A DNA stretch of 37,497 nt from positions 1 through 37,497 of the forward strand of contig NYSS01000004.1 in assembly GCA_002683135.1 (NCBI GenBank), read 5' to 3'. Source of the DNA: Planctomycetota bacterium. GTDB taxonomy: Bacteria > Planctomycetota > GCA-002687715. Under the pieces are notes generated by a model. The model saw only the letters and a list, made by a program, of their open reading frames with translations, did no database searches and was not told where the DNA came from. Shown here one piece after another: positions 16,658 to 24,207 of the stretch (its first letter is position 1; the number at the start of each line of letters is the position of its first letter). Made by a program: the position numbers and the translations under genes.

Positions 16658-17083
16658 ATGTCGAGAGTCTTTGTTCTCCTCACCCTGCTCCCGCTCCTCT
16701 CCGTCGCCAGCGCTCAGACGACGATCCGTAACGCGCACGGCAGCACCGTCGCCAAGATATCGTCCGACGGTCGTGTCACCGACTCCCACGGATCGAGTCT
16801 CGGGCGCATCAAGTCGGACGGTCGGGTCGTCAACTCCCACGGCTCCAGCGTCGGTCGCATCAAGAAGGATGGCCGGCTGGTGAACTCCCACGGCAGCAGC
16901 ATCGGCAGGGTCAGCAGCGGCCGGCTCACCAACAAGCACGGGAGCTCGGTGGGTCGGCTGGATTCCAGCGGGCGCATCACCGACAGCCACGGCTCGAGCA
17001 TCGGTCGGGCGACGGGTAGCTGGTGTGAGAAGCAGGTGGTGGCGTACTTCGCCTTCTTCCACCAGGGCATCTTCAGTCCCTGA
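16658..17083 (+). CDS. Small exported protein of tandem 17-residue repeats
   Basis: 141 residues. ATG 16658 is preferred over ATG 16646 because GGAGG (16648-16652) lies five bases before it. Seen: signal peptide ending SVASAQ; then six tandem units of about 17 residues (one is 16) with consensus I/V-x-N/D-S-HGSS-x-G-R-I-x-S-D-G-R, for example the unit VVNSHGSSVGRIKKDGR; then a short C-terminus with one Cys and an aromatic cluster (YFAFFHQG). The regular HGSS and DGR turns suggest a beta-solenoid or beta-hairpin stack; repeats at the DNA level are also evident. I do not recognise a named family. Inference: a periplasmic or surface structural or binding protein. It lies 67 bp upstream of the kinase gene on the same strand, with a weak hairpin between. 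Confidence 0.78.
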   Translation: MSRVFVLLTLLPLLSVASAQTTIRNAHGSTVAKISSDGRVTDSHGSSLGRIKSDGRVVNSHGSSVGRIKKDGRLVNSHGSSIGRVSSGRLTNKHGSSVGRLDSSGRITDSHGSSIGRATGSWCEKQVVAYFAFFHQGIFSP

Positions 17084-17087
17084 CATG

Positions 17088-17116
17088 CAGCCCGTGGTTG
17101 CCGCCCCGTCGGGCTG
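17088..17116 (+). terminator. Weak hairpin after the repeat-protein gene
   Basis: CAGCCCG (17088-17094) and CGGGCTG (17110-17116) form a 7-bp stem with a 15-nt loop, five bases after the stop at 17083. No T-run follows, so read-through into the kinase gene is possible. Confidence 0.35.
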
Positions 17117-17150
17117 ATGCTGTACTGGTCGACGACGAGACGGCTTGACC

Positions 17151-20100
17151 ATGGCGAACGAACAAGAATCCGCGGCACCCCAATCGGACGGTTCTTCGGA
17201 GAACATCGAGGAGCTGGTCGCCCAGTGTCTGCTCCGCGTTGAGGCGGACGGCCAGGGTGGGCTCTCGGAGTTTCTGTCCCAGCACCCGGACGCCGCATCC
17301 CAGATCAAGAAGCGGATCGCGTGGCTCGCCGACATGGGGCTGGTCACCCTGCCAGCGGATTCCAAGATCGATCTGAGCCCCGATCACAGCGGCGTCTATC
17401 GGACGCTGCGCGAGAGCCGGAGCGCCCCCGAATCCGTTTCGGACGGTGACGGATTCGGTCACTACCGCGTCGTGAAGGAGCTCGGCCGCGGCGGGCAGGC
17501 GATCGTCTACCTGGCGGACGACACCCGTCTGAACAGGAAGGTCGCCTTGAAGGTCATGACGGGGTTCGGCGACTTCGATGACGCGGCGCTGGCCCGCTTT
17601 CAGCGGGAGGCGGAGGTGGCCTCTCGACTCGACGACCCGGGGATCTGCACCGTCTACGAATCGGGGGCCTTCGACAAGACCGCCTACATCGCCATGCGCC
17701 TGGTCGATGGTGAGACCCTCGGCGAGCGCATCAAGCGAGCGCGGGACGACGACCGGGACGAGCCTGCGTCTCTCTTTTTTGACCTGGACGACGCCACGGA
17801 GGAGGCGCCCTCGGATTCGGAGACCAATACGGTCCCCGACCGCATCGACGTCATGCGGACTATCGAGGTCGTCGAGCGCACCGCCCGGGCGCTTCACACC
17901 GCCCACGAGGCGGGGGTGATCCACCGTGACATCAAGCCGGGCAACATCATGGTCACGCGCGAGGGCGACCCCGTGGTGCTCGACTTCGGGCTCGCCGGGG
18001 ATACGGAGAGCGACCTGCAGACCCTCACTCGTGAGGGCGATTTCTTCGGCACCCCCGCGTACATGTCTCCGGAGCAGCTGGCGGCCAATCGGATCACGGT
18101 GGATCGGCGCACCGACGTCTACTCGCTCGGCGTGCTGCTCTACGAGTGCCTGACCCTGGAGCGTCCCTTCCAGGTGCCCACGCGGGAGGCCCTGTATCAG
18201 GCCATCCTGACGGAGGAGCCATCCTCGCCGCGCAGCATCAACCCTGCGATCTCTCCGGATCTGGAGGTCGTGATTGCGACCGCCATGGACAAGAACCGGG
18301 ACCGCCGCTACCAGACCGCCGAAGATCTGGCGGAGGAGCTGCGGCGAGTGCGGGAGCATGAGCCTATCCAGGCCCGCCCGGCGTCCACCGCGACGCGGGT
18401 GTTGCGTTGGACCCAGCGCAACCCTGCGCGCGCCACGGCTACCGTCGCGATCGTGCTGATCTTGCTGATCAGCGCAGCCCTCATCACGTGGTCCCTGGGG
18501 GAGAGCCAGCGCGCCCAACTCTCGGAAGACAAGACCGTGGCGGAGCAGAAGGCGCGGGGGCTGGAGACGCTCCGCGCGGAGGAAGCGGAAGCAGAGCGGG
18601 AGCAGCTGCGCGCCCAGGATCGCGAGCGGGTGTTCCGCGAACGACTCCTCGAGTTGGCGACGAGCGAGGGTGTGACGACCGGATCAGGTGCGGGTGATGT
18701 GAGATCTGCTGCTCGTGAATACGCGAACAACTATTTCGACGCCTTCGACGCCTTCGGGTTGTCTCTGATGAACGAATCGGGAGTGGACGCCGTCATTCGC
18801 GACATGGAGCGGGTGGGCAAAGACGACGTGCCTTTGCAGAACCAAATCCGCGACGCGTTGTACGACGCCGCCTTCGTGCTCACCCAGGCTGGCGTGGTGC
18901 AGGCGGTGGCGATTCGCGATGGCCGTCCCCCTGCGCAGCTCACCCCGGAACAAGTGGAGGAGTTCAAGGGGGTCCTCGCATCCGCGCCTGAGGCCGTGGC
19001 TCGCTGGGATCGCCTGTCCGGGATCCTGGCGTCTGAAACGGTCGTTTGGCGACGGAGGATCTGGGCTGAGATCGTGAGCGCCGGAGAAGCCGGCCGCATT
19101 CCGGACCTCGGCGAGTTCACCTCCGACGCTCACCTTCGCGAACAGAGCGCGTCGACCCTCGTGTGGCTCGCACGGGCGTTGATGGCCGGCGGAGACGTCG
19201 TGGGCTTGCTCGATAACCTCCCGCGGATCGAGCGGATCATCGACATGGCGCTCGACAAGCAGAGCAGTGACCTCGCCACGATCTATGTCGCCTGGTTCAC
19301 CAAGGGCGTTTCCCGGTTCACGTCGGGTATGGGCCTGACAGGCGCGGTTTCGGCGGAGGACAAGAGGCTCGCCTGGGAGGAAGCCCTGAGGGCTTTCAAG
19401 ATCATTCGGGATTTGCGGCCGAGCGCTCATATTCCGCACCAGTGGATCGCCCGAGTCAGCTTGGCCCTGGGCCGCAGCGAGGCTGCCCGGGCGGCGTTCG
19501 ATCGCGCTTTAGCGTTGGCTCCCGACCACGCGGCATCGACCCGTGTGAATTATGCGGAGGGGCTCTTCCAGGGGGGTGATCCTGCCGCGGCTTCGGAGAT
19601 CTTTCAGGAGTTGGTGGACACGAACCCGGACGTCGCCACGTATCACCGCTACTTGGGCGATGTGCTGATGCACGGATTGGGGGCCGTGGATGACGCGGTC
19701 ATCGCGTACCGGAGGGCCCTCGAACTTGATCCGAACCAGGTGCAGGCCTATGTCAACCTGTCTCTGTTCCGGCTGCAATCGGGAGATGCCGAAGCCGCCT
19801 TCGACATCCTTCAGCGCGCGATTGAGGTGGCGCCTGGACAACGCCAGATTCGGAACATGATGGCCATGACTCTGGCCCGGCTTCAAGATCCGGTGCGAGC
19901 CAAAGCCGTGTTCGAGAAGTTCCGCGCGGCGTTGCCGAACTCCGCCGAGCCGTTCCTCCTCGAGGGCCAGGTCAGCGCCATGCGCGGACAACAGCAGGCC
20001 GCGTTGAAGGCTTTTGAGCAGGCCGTGGAAGCGGACGCCCGCTCGCGCGAATCGTGGATCGCGGTCGCCCAATTGCTCTCCAGCGTCGACGAATCGCGCG

Positions 20101-21197
20101 CCCGGGTAATCTGCCGCGAGGGGCTGGAGATCTGGCCCGACGACGTCGACCTGCACCGCCTGCTCACCCTATCTCTCTGGCGAGACGCGGAGCCGGCCGA
20201 GGCCGTGGCGGTGGGGCGCAGGGCTGTCGAACTTGGTGTGGCCGGCTTCAGCATCAACCTCGCGCTGGGAGGGAGCCTGGCGGCGACAGGTGCCTTCAGC
20301 GAGTCAATCCCGTTGCTCGAGAAGGCCGAGACCCTCGCCAAAGCGGCCAACGGGAAACCAGAGTGGCCGCTGTCGGCGCTCGTCAGCGGGTTGATGGCGA
20401 CGGGTGACATGGAGGGCGCGCGTCGCGCGACAGAGCGGTGGATCGACGCGACATCGACCTCTGCCGACCCGCATTTGTTGTTGAGCGGTCTCGACGCTTT
20501 TCTCGGAGACTACGAGGCCTCGCTCGCGCGTCTGCTCAAGGTGCGCGAGCTGTCTGCTGAGGGGTCGTCCGCCAGGGCGGTAGCCGAGGACATCCTCGCC
20601 ATCCAACCCGTGGTTCGCGGCGTCGCTGAGCCCAAAACGGCGCTCGATCTTCTGCGTGCGTCACGGGCAGCTATCCATCGATGGGAAACGCGACGCTGTG
20701 CGGATCTCTTCGACGAGGGCTACAAGCGAGCGAAGGCGAGCGCGACGTTGAAGGGCGGGCCCGCTCGACTCGCGGAGGGTGCGCTAGATGCTGCCCGTGC
20801 GGCCGCCATGATGGGCCGCGGGTTGGGGCGGGAGTACGTCCCCCCCCTCGTGATCCGCGACGAGGCTGGAGCGCCCCTCCTCAACCCTGAAGGCCAGGTG
20901 CGATTCATCGACTCCCGTTCTGCACGATTGCTCGGAGATCTTCTGGATGATGATGCGCGCGCCGCTGCCAACGCGCGTGCGTTCAACTTGCTCCGGACCT
21001 GCGTTGACGAGGTCCTCGCCGGGCTGTCGGCCACTGAGGACAAGGGCGAGGTCAAGCGGCTGCGCCGTGTTCTCAAGCACATCCTCGACGACCCGTTCCT
21101 GGTCATCTTCCAGTATCCGCCCAAGGACGCGCCTTGGGCCGCCCGCGCGACCGCGCTCATCGAGCGTGTGGCCGAGCAGTGGCTGCGGGAGCGCTGA
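17151..21197 (+). CDS. Membrane Ser/Thr protein kinase with C-terminal TPR repeats
   Basis: 1348 residues from ATG 17151 (a TTG two codons earlier is also in frame). Known: bacterial Hanks-type kinases phosphorylate Ser/Thr; the TPR part usually binds partners. Seen (numbering from the TTG): N-terminal helical module ~18-65; kinase domain ~106-400 with glycine loop GRGGQAIVYLA (114-124), Lys136 in VALKVM, catalytic loop HRDIKPGN (260-267), DFG at 280-282 and APE-like PEQ; a ~25-residue acidic insertion (210-230) between the lobes; a single TM helix ~432-451; a coiled-coil-rich charged stretch; and several TPR-type helical hairpins (~770-1150; PDHAASTRVNYAEGLFQGGD, DPNQVQAYVNLSLFRLQSGD). All key kinase residues are intact, so it should be active. 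Inference: a membrane signalling kinase sensing through the extracytoplasmic helical region. Confidence 0.92.
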   Translation: MANEQESAAPQSDGSSENIEELVAQCLLRVEADGQGGLSEFLSQHPDAASQIKKRIAWLADMGLVTLPADSKIDLSPDHSGVYRTLRESRSAPESVSDGDGFGHYRVVKELGRGGQAIVYLADDTRLNRKVALKVMTGFGDFDDAALARFQREAEVASRLDDPGICTVYESGAFDKTAYIAMRLVDGETLGERIKRARDDDRDEPASLFFDLDDATEEAPSDSETNTVPDRIDVMRTIEVVERTARALHTAHEAGVIHRDIKPGNIMVTREGDPVVLDFGLAGDTESDLQTLTREGDFFGTPAYMSPEQLAANRITVDRRTDVYSLGVLLYECLTLERPFQVPTREALYQAILTEEPSSPRSINPAISPDLEVVIATAMDKNRDRRYQTAEDLAEELRRVREHEPIQARPASTATRVLRWTQRNPARATATVAIVLILLISAALITWSLGESQRAQLSEDKTVAEQKARGLETLRAEEAEAEREQLRAQDRERVFRERLLELATSEGVTTGSGAGDVRSAAREYANNYFDAFDAFGLSLMNESGVDAVIRDMERVGKDDVPLQNQIRDALYDAAFVLTQAGVVQAVAIRDGRPPAQLTPEQVEEFKGVLASAPEAVARWDRLSGILASETVVWRRRIWAEIVSAGEAGRIPDLGEFTSDAHLREQSASTLVWLARALMAGGDVVGLLDNLPRIERIIDMALDKQSSDLATIYVAWFTKGVSRFTSGMGLTGAVSAEDKRLAWEEALRAFKIIRDLRPSAHIPHQWIARVSLALGRSEAARAAFDRALALAPDHAASTRVNYAEGLFQGGDPAAASEIFQELVDTNPDVATYHRYLGDVLMHGLGAVDDAVIAYRRALELDPNQVQAYVNLSLFRLQSGDAEAAFDILQRAIEVAPGQRQIRNMMAMTLARLQDPVRAKAVFEKFRAALPNSAEPFLLEGQVSAMRGQQQAALKAFEQAVEADARSRESWIAVAQLLSSVDESRARVICREGLEIWPDDVDLHRLLTLSLWRDAEPAEAVAVGRRAVELGVAGFSINLALGGSLAATGAFSESIPLLEKAETLAKAANGKPEWPLSALVSGLMATGDMEGARRATERWIDATSTSADPHLLLSGLDAFLGDYEASLARLLKVRELSAEGSSARAVAEDILAIQPVVRGVAEPKTALDLLRASRAAIHRWETRRCADLFDEGYKRAKASATLKGGPARLAEGALDAARAAAMMGRGLGREYVPPLVIRDEAGAPLLNPEGQVRFIDSRSARLLGDLLDDDARAAANARAFNLLRTCVDEVLAGLSATEDKGEVKRLRRVLKHILDDPFLVIFQYPPKDAPWAARATALIERVAEQWLRER

Positions 21198-21285
21198 TCG
21201 CCAAGGGCCTTGTGGCTTGACACGGGGCCCTCGCCCCTCGACTCTTGACCAGCGACCTCTGCCCATCCGGTCGCGGAGCCCATCC

Positions 21286-23193
21286 ATGCCCCACTCCCAT
21301 TCCCTGCGCTTGATGCTCCTGTCCCTCGTGCTCGCGAGCGCGACCCTCGCCCAGGACAAGAAGCCCAACGTGGTCTACATCATGGCCGACGAGCTCGGGT
21401 ACTACGAGCTGTCCTGCATGGGGAACCCGCACATCAAGACGCCGCGGATCGATGCCATGGCGGCGGAGGGGGTGCGGTTCACCCAGGCCCTCGCCGGGTC
21501 GTCCTTGTGCGCGCCGACCCGGGCGTGCCTGATGACCGGCAAGCACTCGGGGCACACCTCCGTGCGCAGCAACGGCGGCGGCACGCCGCTGCGGGCGGGG
21601 GAGGAGACGGTGGCGTCCGTGCTCAAGCGCGCGGGCTACGCCACCGGAGGCTTCGGCAAGTGGGGGTGCGGCGGACGGGGCTCCACGGGTGTCCCCGAGG
21701 AGCACGGCTTCGACACCTTCCTCGGCTACTACGACCAGGTCCACGCGCACAGCTACTACCCGGCCTACATCGTGCGCAACAGCGAAGAGGTCGCGCTCAA
21801 GGGCAACAAGGGTGGCGCTTCGGGGGAGACGTACTCCCACTACCGGATCGTGGACGCGGCCAAGCAGTTCATCCGCGACAACAAGGACAAGCCGTTCTTC
21901 TGCTACATGCCCGTGACCCCGCCCCACGGGATGTTCAACATCCCGGACGATGATCCCGCGTGGCAGATGTACAAGGACCGGGAGTGGCCGGAGACCGCGC
22001 GGCGCTACGCGGCCATGGTCACCATGCTGGACCGTCAGGTGGGTGAGATCCTCGACCTGTTGCGCGAGCTGAAGCTCGAGGGGAACACCATGGTGGTGTT
22101 CTGCGGCGATAACGGCGGCAACGACTACTTCCGCGACAAGGACCACAGCCGCGGGTTCCATGGGCCCAACGTGAATCCCGAGACCGGCGTCGCGTTCCGC
22201 GGCCACAAGGGGAACCTCTACGAGGGCGGCCTGCGCATCCCCATGATGGTGCGCTGGCCCGGGCGCATCGCGCCGGGGCGCGTGAGTGATCGGCTGTGGT
22301 CGTTCCCTGACGTGCTGCCGACCCTGGCCGAGCTGGCGGGTGTGGAGGCGCCGGCGGACGTGGACGGCATGTCCATCGTCCCCGAGCTGCTCGGCGCCGA
22401 GGCCGCGGGTCGGGAGCAAAAGGACCACCCGTTCCTGTACTGGGAGCTCGGGCAGCAGGTGGCGGTCCGCAAGGGCCACTGGAAGGCGATCCGCCCCAAG
22501 CGCAACGGGGCCTGGGAGCTCTACGATCTGTCCAAGGACATCTCGGAGGCCACCGACGTCGCGGCCCAGCACGGCGACTTGCTGGCCGAGATGCAGGCCA
22601 TGGCGAAGAGCGCCCACACGCCGGTGGTGAGCGGCACGTTCGCGGAGAACGCGGATCATCAGAAGGACCGGGACGCCAAGTGGGGGGATGCCCGCCGTCC
22701 TGCGAGCGCGGGCCGCAAGGTGAGCAAGATGCCGCGCAAGGGTCTGATCGCTCGCAAGCGCGTGAGCCTGGTCTCGGTCAGCAGCGAATCCAGCAGCAAT
22801 GGCAAGCTGGCGAGCAAGGCGTTCGACGGCAAGCCACGCACCCACTGGCACACCAGCTGGCAAGGGGGCGCGGACCGTCATCCCCACGACCTGGTGCTCG
22901 ACCTCGGTGGCCCGTGCGACGTCACCGGTCTGCGCTACCTGGCGCGCCAGGACAACGGCTGGAACGGGGCGTTCGCCAACTGGGAATTGTCGGTCGCGGA
23001 CAAGCCGGACGGTTTTGCGGCCGTCGCCCTGAAGGGCACGTTCAAGAAGGAGAAGGCCGCCCAGGAGGCGACCGGACAGGCGGTGCGCGGACGCTACGTC
23101 CGCATCCGCGTCCTCTCCGAAGTGGGCGGCGGTGCGTGGGCGTCGGCGGCGGAGCTCGGCATCATCGGGAAGGCCGTGAACAAGCGCCGTTGA
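21286..23193 (+). CDS. Type I sulfatase with C-terminal discoidin-like domain
   Basis: 635 residues. Known: type I sulfatases hydrolyse sulfate esters, often on marine polysaccharides, using a formylglycine made from Cys in C-x-P-x-R. Seen: signal peptide ending ATLAQD (~23); metal strand PNVVYIMADELGYYE (Asp35); the modification motif SLCAPTRACLMTGKH with Cys75, where the fourth residue is Thr instead of the common Ser; catalytic and metal segments GKWGCGG, THPPH-like TPPHGMF, and VVFCGDNGGND; C-terminal ~500-630 resembling an F5/8 type C (CBM32) beta sandwich (VSSESSSNGKLASKAFDGKPRTHW to WASAAELGIIG). Inference: a secreted sulfatase on a sulfated glycan, the discoidin domain supplying binding. 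It needs an FGE elsewhere in the genome; the SUMF1 copy nearby is broken. Confidence 0.92.
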   Translation: MPHSHSLRLMLLSLVLASATLAQDKKPNVVYIMADELGYYELSCMGNPHIKTPRIDAMAAEGVRFTQALAGSSLCAPTRACLMTGKHSGHTSVRSNGGGTPLRAGEETVASVLKRAGYATGGFGKWGCGGRGSTGVPEEHGFDTFLGYYDQVHAHSYYPAYIVRNSEEVALKGNKGGASGETYSHYRIVDAAKQFIRDNKDKPFFCYMPVTPPHGMFNIPDDDPAWQMYKDREWPETARRYAAMVTMLDRQVGEILDLLRELKLEGNTMVVFCGDNGGNDYFRDKDHSRGFHGPNVNPETGVAFRGHKGNLYEGGLRIPMMVRWPGRIAPGRVSDRLWSFPDVLPTLAELAGVEAPADVDGMSIVPELLGAEAAGREQKDHPFLYWELGQQVAVRKGHWKAIRPKRNGAWELYDLSKDISEATDVAAQHGDLLAEMQAMAKSAHTPVVSGTFAENADHQKDRDAKWGDARRPASAGRKVSKMPRKGLIARKRVSLVSVSSESSSNGKLASKAFDGKPRTHWHTSWQGGADRHPHDLVLDLGGPCDVTGLRYLARQDNGWNGAFANWELSVADKPDGFAAVALKGTFKKEKAAQEATGQAVRGRYVRIRVLSEVGGGAWASAAELGIIGKAVNKRR

Positions 23194-23218
23194 GCGACGG
23201 ATTCGTGAGCGCGGTGGC

Positions 23219-23533
23219 TCAGCGTATGCTGAGGCGGCGCGTCGCGAGTCCGCCTACCGATTGACCTGGAACGATCGCGAGCTCGGCTCGTTGGGCGGTC
23301 TTCGCTGTCGACGTGCCCTCGCCGATGGCGGTCTTCGCGACGGATCCGGTCACCTGGATGGTGGTCACCGCGGCGGCCTTGACCACCTTGCCGGAGCCGA
23401 CGACGGCCCACGCAGTCACATCCCAGACACCGTCCGCGGTGCCCCGCAGGGTGACCGTGCAGCCGCTGGCCAGCAGCAACGCAGTCATGCAAACACACAC
23501 GCGCGCAGTTCTTTTTCCGTGACGCTTCATCAT
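23219..23533 (-). CDS. Small lipoprotein
   Basis: 104 residues from ATG 23533 (GGAG seven bases upstream); ATG 23530 is also in frame. Seen: a signal peptide of lipoprotein type with lipobox LASGC, then a short mature part rich in Ala, Thr and Val (TVTLRGTADGVWDVTAWAVVG). No family is recognised. It converges on the sulfatase gene with a 25-bp gap. A TATTAT -10-like element lies at 23570-23575 on the minus strand. Inference: an envelope protein of unknown role; small size makes the call less certain than its neighbours. Confidence 0.65.
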   Translation of the reverse strand: MMKRHGKRTARVCVCMTALLLASGCTVTLRGTADGVWDVTAWAVVGSGKVVKAAAVTTIQVTGSVAKTAIGEGTSTAKTAQRAELAIVPGQSVGGLATRRLSIR

Positions 23534-23569
23534 TGTCCAACTCCGTGCCTATCGGCTGGATTGGGGCGC

Positions 23570-23575
23570 ATAATA
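23570..23575 (-). promoter_or_regulatory. Possible -10 of the small lipoprotein gene
   Basis: TATTAT on the minus strand (plus strand ATAATA) about 37 bases upstream of the lipoprotein ATG at 23533. The -35 region is not recognisable. Confidence 0.4.
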
Positions 23576-23731
23576 GAGCGGGTCATCGTTGTTCGACGCG
23601 CGTGAGGGATGGGTGGGAAACGTGAATATGGGTGCTGCATTTCCCTGAGTTCGCGGCCTGTCAGCGCAATGCGGCGCACGCAACCCCATCGGCCGGTGAT
23701 CCCAAAGCGAACCAACCACGATCAGCGCTAA

Positions 23732-23756
23732 GCGTCTTCGCAGGTCACGAAGACGC
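23732..23756 (-). terminator. Hairpin after the SUMF1 remnant
   Basis: A perfect 9-bp stem (GCGTCTTCG at 23732-23740 with CGAAGACGC at 23748-23756) and 7-nt loop, 27 bases beyond the pseudogene stop on the minus strand. It probably ended the transcript of the original gene. Confidence 0.55.
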
Positions 23757-23782
23757 GCATGATCTTGATGGGGGGCCCTCGA

Positions 23783-24085
23783 CTACATCTTCCTGCGTGC
23801 GATGATCCGGAAGCCAATGGTGCGGGCGATGTCATCGCCGTGTTCCAGCAAACGCGCGCTGGCGCGACAACCTCCGCAGGGGCTCATGTAAGACCCGCCA
23901 CGCGTAGGGTATTTGCCGAGTCTACCTGCGTACCAAGTGGGGAAGGCCTTGACTCGCCGACACCACTCTTTCACGTTCCCGTGCATGTCGTGGAGTCCCA
24001 AGAAGTTGGGTTTCTTCGTCTTGACGTCGTGCAGCCCATGGCTCTCCGGGTTGACGCTCTACACCCAGGCGGTGATCTCCGCGCC
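23783..24085 (-). pseudogene. C-terminal remnant of a SUMF1/FGE-family protein
   Basis: Reading the minus strand from about 24085 to the stop at 23783, the frame gives the classic SUMF1 C-terminal signature: KKPNFLGLHDMHGNVKEWC, then RGGSYMSPCGGCRASAR, then GFRIIARRKM. Conserved sequence continues upstream of an in-frame TAG at 24059-24061 (ITAWV before it, SVNPESHG after it), and another TAG follows at 24101-24103. Known: SUMF1 proteins include formylglycine-generating enzymes that activate sulfatases, but many family members have other roles. Here the catalytic pair of a true FGE cannot be assigned with confidence. Seen: N-terminal two-thirds missing, two in-frame stops. Inference: a decayed gene next to a sulfatase it might once have served; the upstream half was probably lost when the adjacent CotH gene arrived. 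Confidence 0.75.
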
Positions 24086-24163
24086 TGACGACCCGGTTCC
24101 CTACGTCCCTTCACCTCCGGCGACCCTCGTGCTGCAGTGACCGAAGCTCCTCGTCGCGAAGCG

Positions 24164-24207
24164 GGGACAGGCGCATAACTGGTACGATCCAGGCATGCGC
24201 CTGTCCC
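24164..24207 (+). promoter_or_regulatory. Long hairpin enclosing the start codon of the CotH gene
   Basis: GGGACAGGCGCAT (24164-24176) pairs perfectly with ATGCGCCTGTCCC (24195-24207), and inside it CTGG (24179-24182) pairs with CCAG (24189-24192) around a TACGAT loop. The right arm begins exactly at the ATG of the next gene, so if transcribed the start codon is buried in a 13-bp stem. TACGAT (24183-24188) is also a -10-like hexamer that would place transcription start at or near the ATG. Confidence 0.6.

Noticed and set aside
16700-17040. Possible CRISPR-like array in the repeat gene
   Set aside because: The repeats are coding, contiguous and in frame with no spacers.
17073-18518. 481-codon minus-strand open frame over the kinase 5' part
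   Set aside because: Same cause: the plus strand carries the intact kinase motifs in this stretch.
21217-21245. TTGACA with weak downstream GACTCT before the sulfatase
   Set aside because: The -35 is perfect but the -10 at 17-bp spacing matches only two key positions, so it is not listed as a promoter.
21157-22887. 576-codon minus-strand open frame opposite the sulfatase
   Set aside because: Antisense shadow; the sulfatase motifs are on the plus strand.
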